From contig OX485803.1 of assembly GCA_950295325.1 (NCBI GenBank), positions 2,234,001 through 2,298,000 on the forward strand: a stretch of DNA of 64,000 nucleotides, in the 5' to 3' direction. Shown piece after piece: positions 58,031 to 64,000 of the stretch (its first letter is position 1; each line of letters starts with the position of its first letter). The notes under the pieces are model-generated. The model was not told where the DNA came from and searched no databases. It saw only the letters and a program-made list of their open reading frames with translations. The stretch is from Polytrichum commune. Its lineage: Eukaryota; Streptophyta; Polytrichopsida; Polytrichales; Polytrichaceae. Position numbers and translations under genes: made by a program.

Positions 58031-58101
58031 TCCAGAGGGTTTCGAACCCGGACCAGTGCTATGGCGCTTGAAGCACTTTACCAGTTGGGCTTCCGCGGCT
58101 T
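58031..58101 (-). other. tRNA-like sequence (SINE-type pol III boxes?)
   Basis: On the minus strand GCCCAACTGGTAAAG resembles box A and GGGTTCGAAACCC box B, about 35 bp apart. The arms do not form a full cloverleaf, so it is a tRNA-derived repeat part, not a tRNA gene. Confidence 0.4.
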
Positions 58102-58329
58102 GGCGTTTATCAGAGCATGCTGAAGGGCTTTATATTCTTATCCAGTGTTTATACGTTTTATATTTTATATTTATTCGAGTGGATTTTGAGTGGAAGAAAT
58201 AATCATATCTTTTGGGAAAGCTTCAGAATGACGCCTTCCTACTATAAAGTATTTAGGTTACAAGAAGAAGGACCATTTCAGAGCTTCACCAGTTTAGTGT
58301 GGTTATTTTGAATTTTTTTTTTCTTGAAC

Positions 58330-58788
58330 ATGTCGAATTGGAGAGTTTTGCCTGAGTCTCAAGATGAAGAACCTCAACCAGAGCTTGAGCTGGACTTCTC
58401 TTTATCTCAACTGCCGACTCGTACTCTTCTGCCACTTAGTCCTTCACCACTGCATGAGCGTCCACAAGAAGAAGCTGGGCCTTCTCGGCCGTTGAAGCAA
58501 CCTCGTGTGGAGCAGCGGTGGCACGGAAACCTTCAACAAGATGCTCGTGCATTGGTAATTTTGTTGCAGGCTGGGTGTGTTGAACCTGGCACTCGGGATG
58601 TGACATTTGGAGGAATTTTTGAAGGCTTAAATGATGATCAATATTTTTGTTGTCTTAAGCCTGCGAAAGGAAGTTGCGGCCATCAACGTTGGCTACAAGG
58701 TCCAGTTAATCCATTGACTAAGGCTGATCGTGCAGACTACGTTGCACTTATTCTTCGGCGCATCTTCAAGTTCTTGCAGTTGGAATAA
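58330..58788 (+). CDS. Small ORF in the nested insert, function unknown
   Basis: An ATG at 58,330 opens 152 codons with a Pro/Glu/Leu-rich N-terminus (PESQDEEPQPELELDFS) and a C-terminal part with FEGLNDDQYFCCLKPAKG and LILRRIFKFLQLE. No family was recognised. It lies between a T-rich stretch and a tandem AGTAAGCTAAG repeat (58,940-59,000). It may be a captured gene fragment. Confidence 0.35.
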   Translation: MSNWRVLPESQDEEPQPELELDFSLSQLPTRTLLPLSPSPLHERPQEEAGPSRPLKQPRVEQRWHGNLQQDARALVILLQAGCVEPGTRDVTFGGIFEGLNDDQYFCCLKPAKGSCGHQRWLQGPVNPLTKADRADYVALILRRIFKFLQLE

Positions 58789-60273
58789 AATTCCTCTTGG
58801 AATTCTTTTCAACCTCCTTTAGACATACATTGATGTTATACGTTTAGTTTTAATATTTACAAACTTCATCTTGTATGTTTGAAGTTTGATAAAAGAAAAA
58901 AAAAGGTAGAAATAGTCTACTATTTCGGTTGAAATTTTTATGAGTAAGCTAAGATTAGGAATAGATGAGTAAGCTAAGACAAGGGTTAGATGACTAAGCT
59001 AAGGGATAGATATGGACGAGTTAGCTAATGGGGATTAGCCAATGACTAGTTGAAGCCCATGTGACTTAGGCATGGGCTAGTGTTGACTTTGGGAGGAGGC
59101 TAAGGGGTCGGACCCCTCTCTCCTCAAGGGGGGGTTGTTGAGTATGGGGTGTGGTGTGTGGAGAAGAAAAAAAAAAGTATGGATGTACTTGGAAGTTTTT
59201 TTCTATGGAAATTTTGGGAGTTGATACGTCTTGTCGAGCATGGAAATGTTTGTAGGTGTTTTGAGGATGAATACTTTGTGCATTTTCTAGTCTCCTATGT
59301 CTTAAGCCAAAACTAATTGCAGCCAGAGATCCAGTATTTTCCCGAAGCAAAGACTTCTCTACCCGACAACGCGCCATCACCTTGTCCCCGCCCGGATAAG
59401 CCCACAACTAAGAAGTTTCTTGGTTTTATCCAAGGCCCTTCCAAGCCATGGCCCCCAATTACTCGGCTTGCCCAACCTAGTTTGGCATGTCTATTCCCCC
59501 TCTTCCATTAACCAAGCACAAGTACAAGACTAGGACCTCATCTCATACTTTTCTCTTTGCACCACTAAAGTTTGGACTTTATTCCTTCAAGCCAAAGAAC
59601 AAGTACATGTTGTGGAGCGATTAGCCTCGAAGCTAAGTATGCTACTAGCGTCTCTCCCCCACTAAAGGAGATTGATGTCCTCATCAATGACTACGCTTCA
59701 TTTTATTGGAATCCTTAGTCTTAGTTTCTTCAAAGTGCTTCACCAATTCCTTGGCGTTCATCATGTCTCTTGCCGCTACCCAAGCGGCTTCTTTCTTATG
59801 ATATCCTCACCATTTGACCAAGTAATCCTTTGTACATTTTCTTTCATTTTCACTTGGGCTTCCGACACTTGAGGATGCCCTCTTACCTCATGTTCCAAAT
59901 GACCTCCACAAGGTCGGGACGTGGCCTAATCACTTGCTTGTGATCGAGCTAAAAGGTGTCGTCCTAAAATGACTTTCGTAATGAGACATGAAATGTCGGA
60001 TGCACTTTGATCTCCGGCGGTAATTCCAACTTATACATGTCCTTGAACACTTGTTCCACAATGGAAAACGAAGCTCCAATTTTGGACATGAACTTTTGAG
60101 TGAGGCCTTTCGGCTAAGTGAAGTTGTTCACATTCAACAACACCTTTTGGCCCACCTCATTCTCCACTTTGCGTCTTCCGGCATTGACTTGCACCTCGTA
60201 GCACCTTCGGGCTTTCTCCACCAACAACTTGGTCATTTCCAAGACTTGTTTGTCATCCTTGGCCAAATCCTCA

Positions 60274-63200
60274 TGTGGTACTTTTGGGCCACCCCCTTTC
60301 GAGGGAGCCTAAAAGTATCACACAAGCCCTTCGGTGAAGGTGGCCTGCATTTGCAGGCGCCCAAGCCGAGCCCGGATGATAGGTGTATAACGTGAGTAGT
60401 TAGATTTTTAAGGGAGATTAAATATGCGTCGTAGTACCTCCGGAGGTTGGGCCTTAGTTTTTTACTAGTGTGGCTTTAAACTCCACTAACCAATTTCATA
60501 TCTAGTTCTAACCTTAACCTACAACCTATTCTACGCGCAGACGCACCAGCCTTGAAACCAAGGCAATCCTAATTTGTGAATTGGGATGGTTCTAATACAC
60601 CCAACCGGGTGTGACTCATACCACCCTAATTCAACGAACGGAATAATGACAATTTGATGGACCATTCAATTCTTCCTATTTCTTTATTTAGTTCTATTTA
60701 GTTTTCTAAGCGGGGGAACTTGGCCTAAGTCCCACCCTTCACACAAATTCCTTCTTAATTACTTACTTTTGTTTGCACGTCCTAACTCACTACATTAACA
60801 TATTAGGCATCACCCCTTACCTCGGGTCTCTTGCCAACAAGGGTTTACGATTTATTTTGTATGTTTTGATTGTTAAATGTGTTTACACTGGATAGACCAC
60901 GAAATGCAACTCAATGGGACCAGGGTGACGGGCAACCTGTAGGTTCAACCTGTTGCGCAATCTTCATAAATTGGGGCCATTACTCCCAATCTATGGGGCC
61001 AACAACATAATAGTGGATTCGCGGGTCATTAACCCCACCTTTCCACCAACAACATTCAGAGTGGTCGTGTCGGTGATTAATCCGACTTACCACATACGAA
61101 ACTTACTAATAAATGAAGCTACTACCACAAAACATACCAAGGGCCCCGAAAACAATGGAGTTGGGTATTCCCTTGGCGGTCAAGTGGTCAAGCCACTTGA
61201 CCTTACGAGATAGGTGAGTGGGTTTATAGATGCGTACCTTAGCCGCGCTCCCTCCAATCCTAAATGGAAGGCTAGCGTTAGTAAATTTACCTCAATTCTC
61301 CTCGGTTGATTTGGGCTCGATGTAGGCCGAGCCGCTATCTCCTTCCTTGCTCCACTTCCCTAGCGTCGACCTTGCCTCCTTCTTTGTAACTAGTTTGGTA
61401 GTAAGCGTATCTTAATTAACAATTAAAATATAAAGTATTTATTCTGCGCTGTAATTTAATCCTAAGAATGATATTTATACTTAGTGCACCTAATTATCTT
61501 TCCAATGATCTAAAAATCACTTGAATCGGATAAGAAATGCAAAAGTTATGAGGGTTGGAAGTGTGAGGTCGATTCAACCGACCCTTCCAACCCACCTATC
61601 TACCTTCTAACTTCAAAAATTCATAGCACATTCCTTACTACTTGGATCTAGGCTTTCCTTATACTATTGGAAAGCTATGAACAAGCTCTAACTAGAAAAA
61701 TTATGACATCAGCAGGTTAAGCTAATAAAAATTCAACAGACTCCTTGTAACACAGCAGTCAATCAAGAAGACTTAAACTATGTATTTCACCTTCAACAAT
61801 TCATATCTAATTCAAATCTTATTCAAATCAAACGTTCTATATGACCCTGGAGAGATATTAAAAAGATGTATTTGATAAAAAATATTTGATTAGAAAGGTA
61901 AGCCGAAGTGAATCCAGCAGGTCCTCTGTAATGCAGCAGTCAACCAAAAGTTCTCAAACTATGTGTCCCATCTTGCATAATTCATATCTGATTCAAATCA
62001 TGCTCAAATCAAATGTTTTAAGCCATTTTGGAAAGCTACACAAAAGTTCTACTTGGGAAAAATATAAATTCTTGGAATTAAAATTCCTATTGGGCTCGCA
62101 GGTCTGATCCAGCAGCCGCTACCCACAAGACCACCCAGTTTTTCTACTCCATCTTTGAAAATTCATAACTAATTGTCATCTTAACCAAATCACAAATGGG
62201 AAACGGCTATGGATAGCTATAGGAAATCTCTCTAAGAAAAAAATGATAAGTATCTTGTTCTAGCTTCTGAACTAAGCCTTCAGGGCATTGGCAGATGAGG
62301 TCTACAATGCCTCCACTCAAACTCTACCATCCAACCTACCTCTACAAAAGAAGGAATCATTTTGTTGGTGTGTTAATAAACACACATTCTAACTAGGAGA
62401 GAGAGTAGAGGAGGTTGTCAAGCCTTTCTTTTAGGCCATTGAGAATGCATACTAAAGGGTTTTTTCCTAACTACATTGAAGCAGGGCTTCGCCCAAGCAT
62501 TAGAGGAAGAAAGAGCTACAAGGTGGAAGGAGGGGTTTTTAAACCCTCTCACAAAAGGGTTGGACCCCTCCTCCACCGGATCCATTTTTCAAACCCTTTC
62601 CCGAAATTTTGGCTCGGGGGTTTTTCCGGTTGAGGTTGCCACCCTCTCGCCGAGGTGGCTCCGACAAAAAACCTTTAGAAATCTTTCTAATTTTTCCGCC
62701 ATCGAGTTGGCAAGAGGGCAAGTGGACAAGTATCCCCCTTGCTCTCTTTCTTTTTTGTCTTCAAAAGTCTTCAAGCCGATTTTATCTTCTTACCTAAAAC
62801 ACCTCCAATAGTCTTGTGTGCCTCACACTAACTAATAAACTAACATTTGTTTAGCTAGCATTTACTAACATTTACTTAATAGCTAGCATCTACTAATATT
62901 TGCTTAGCTAGCATCTACTAACATTTGCTTAATAGCTAGCATCTACTAATATTTGCTTAGCTAGCATCTACTAACATTTGCTTAATAGCTAGCATCTACT
63001 AATATTTGCTTAGCTAGCATCTACTAACATTTGCTTAATAGCTAGCATCTACTAATATTTGCTTAGCTAGTTGCTTTTACTAGCTAGCATATTTTTTCTA
63101 TTTTGCTATCTTCTAGCACTACTTAGTTTCATTTTGACCTTCCTTCTTCTAGGCTAAATGCTAAATGAACTAATTTTCCCTAAATTCCCTATCAATTCTA

Positions 63201-63776
63201 ACTTTTAATGCTAACATTCTAACTAAAAGTGATCCCGAAGAGTGGTGGACCACTCAAAGGGTTCACATATGTCGGCCATCAGGGGAGCTGCTCGTTCGAG
63301 CGCTACGAACACCAGCTCTTGCTCGCACGCCAATTCTAGGTACACGGTCACCTGCATGCACACAACCACTTACACATATATTTTTGTTTTGTTTTTGTTT
63401 TTTCTTATTATTACTTGCACTTTTATCCGTTCAAAGATGTGAAGAGGAGAGAGAAAAGAAGAAGATAGTACTATACTAAAGCCAAAATACACTTCAAAGC
63501 CGCCACACTCCCCCACCGGACTGGGTTTGTGTCTATCTAGGACACCCCCTCCGCCTTGCGGGAGCAACTTGGAGCTATAGAAGAAAAAACTTTCAACCCG
63601 CTTCCTTCCTCTTCGGAGAGAGTTCGGACTACAAGAGCAATTCCCAGGCGCTGAAGAAAGAAGGTCCCCCTACTGGTTTCCTTCAAACAATGACCACGGA
63701 GGGCCGACCTCTAACCTAGCACCTATTGCAGGAATTTGAAACCCTCCGCCTTTGCTTTGGGTCTAAAGGTATCACA
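60274..63776 (-). mobile_element. Candidate 3.5-kb LTR (or long repeat) next to another gypsy element
   Basis: The left end TGTGGTACTTTTGGG and the right end CCTTTAGACCC... on the minus strand (TGTGATACCTTT) form a short inverted match, as LTR ends do. On the right, 28 bp away, a minus-strand gypsy integrase tail ends at 63,804, where a 3' LTR is expected. No good polypurine tract was seen. The first 48 bp also fold back on themselves. The body has no gene; it contains a tandem repeat at 62,835-63,075. Confidence 0.4.
62835..63075. repeat. Tandem repeat of TTTGCTTAGCTAGCAT units
   Basis: About four units of roughly 56 bp alternating TTGCTTAGCTAGCATCTAC and TTGCTTAATAGCTAGCATC; later copies are nearly identical. 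Confidence 0.85.
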
Positions 63777-63803
63777 TCGCATTTAATCCGCTAGTTGCAC
63801 CTG

Positions 63804-64000
63804 TCACACATTATACAACTTACACCGACCCCCGTTAGTTCGCGTAGGGAAATATGTGCCATCAAGTGTAGCCAATTGAACCGAATTATTGTCATACACA
63901 TTCGTGACCCAAAAAGGGCCCAACCACAAGGCGTCAAACTTACCTGGGAACTCCAGTTTCCTCGCATCTTGGAGCATCACCAACGTCCCGGGTTGCAAAG
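63804..64000 (-). CDS. Gypsy integrase C-terminal end, cut by window edge
   Basis: The minus-strand frame reads GTLVMLQDARKLEFPGKFD, then WLGPFWV and PTRTNG, the GPY/F-like module at the end of Ty3/gypsy integrases, followed by a stop at 63,804. The gene continues beyond base 64,000. The sequence differs from the 47,444-50,177 element, so this is another family. Confidence 0.65.
   Translation of the reverse strand, partial: LQPGTLVMLQDARKLEFPGKFDALWLGPFWVTNVYDNNSVQLATLDGTYFPTRTNGGRCKLYNV

Larger units (their letters stand above)
57757..59368. mobile_element. 1.6-kb insert nested in the gypsy element
   Basis: Ends TGTCGTGTAAG...CTACCCGACA, flanked by ACGC (57,753-57,756 and 59,369-59,372), and its removal restores the sequence of the full element. 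The ends form a loose inverted match. A CAAGGGGGGGTTG tract near 59,137 looks like a polypurine tract followed by TGTTGAG, but no matching 5' LTR was found, so the class is open (solo/partial LTR element or non-autonomous TIR element). Confidence 0.65.
56280..60273 (-). mobile_element. Partial Ty3/gypsy element with nested insertions
   Basis: A 974-bp LTR (56,280-57,253) plus polypurine tract is followed by internal sequence 57,254-57,756 and 59,369-60,273, collinear with 46,200-47,600 of the full element. It is interrupted by a 1.6-kb insert at 57,757-59,368 and stops at 60,273 where another repeat begins. The left flank is GGTAG; the other end is outside the retained part. Confidence 0.8.

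Noticed and set aside
58031-58101. tRNA gene
   Set aside because: Box A and B look right but acceptor and anticodon arms do not pair.

Overview
The window looks like nuclear DNA of a streptophyte, most likely a non-seed land plant (moss, lycophyte or fern). The reasons are degenerate plant-type telomere repeats (TTTAGGG), plant-like GT-AG introns of about 90 bp, promoters with a G-box and a telo-box, Ty3/gypsy LTR elements, and a Mutator-like transposase with a SWIM zinc finger. No bacterial-type operon, rRNA gene or functional tRNA was seen. The assignment is inference; nothing in the window names a species.

Layout. 1-12,565: the edge of a transposon gene resembling DUF7869 proteins (minus), an array of ACGAACG-NN-CGTTCGT palindromes, an AT-rich spacer, a G-box/telo-box promoter, and 'gene A' (plus), a multi-exon pseudogene encoding a ParB/DGQH-like domain, a DNA-methylase-like domain, an acidic coiled-coil part and an FCP1/NIF-like phosphatase domain. 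12,925-27,913: an apparent 15-kb Mutator-like element with short terminal inverted repeats and a 10-bp flanking direct repeat. It holds a MULE/SWIM transposase (minus), a low-complexity gene start (plus), about 36 copies of a second palindrome (core GGCCTCGGATCCGAGGCC), and 'gene C' (plus), a ten-exon gene with a ParB-like motif and a C-terminal DNA-methylase motif. 27,991-31,745: a DUF7869-like 3' half (plus) and an orphan copy of spacer plus promoter. 32,213-56,279: a second, fuller copy of the DUF7869/palindrome/spacer/promoter/gene unit; its ParB-methylase gene ('gene B') is broken by four insertions of one gypsy family and truncated by a fifth. 56,280-64,000: nested retroelements with no host gene.

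Main point. Two different transposase types (MULE and DUF7869-like) are each placed divergently from a ParB-like + methylase-like gene, and each gene has its own family of short perfect palindromes in and upstream of its introns. The two palindrome families do not overlap in the window. Bacterial ParB binds 16-bp palindromic parS sites, so the palindromes are reasonable candidates for binding or modification sites of the neighbouring protein. This is a hypothesis from layout, not a demonstrated function.
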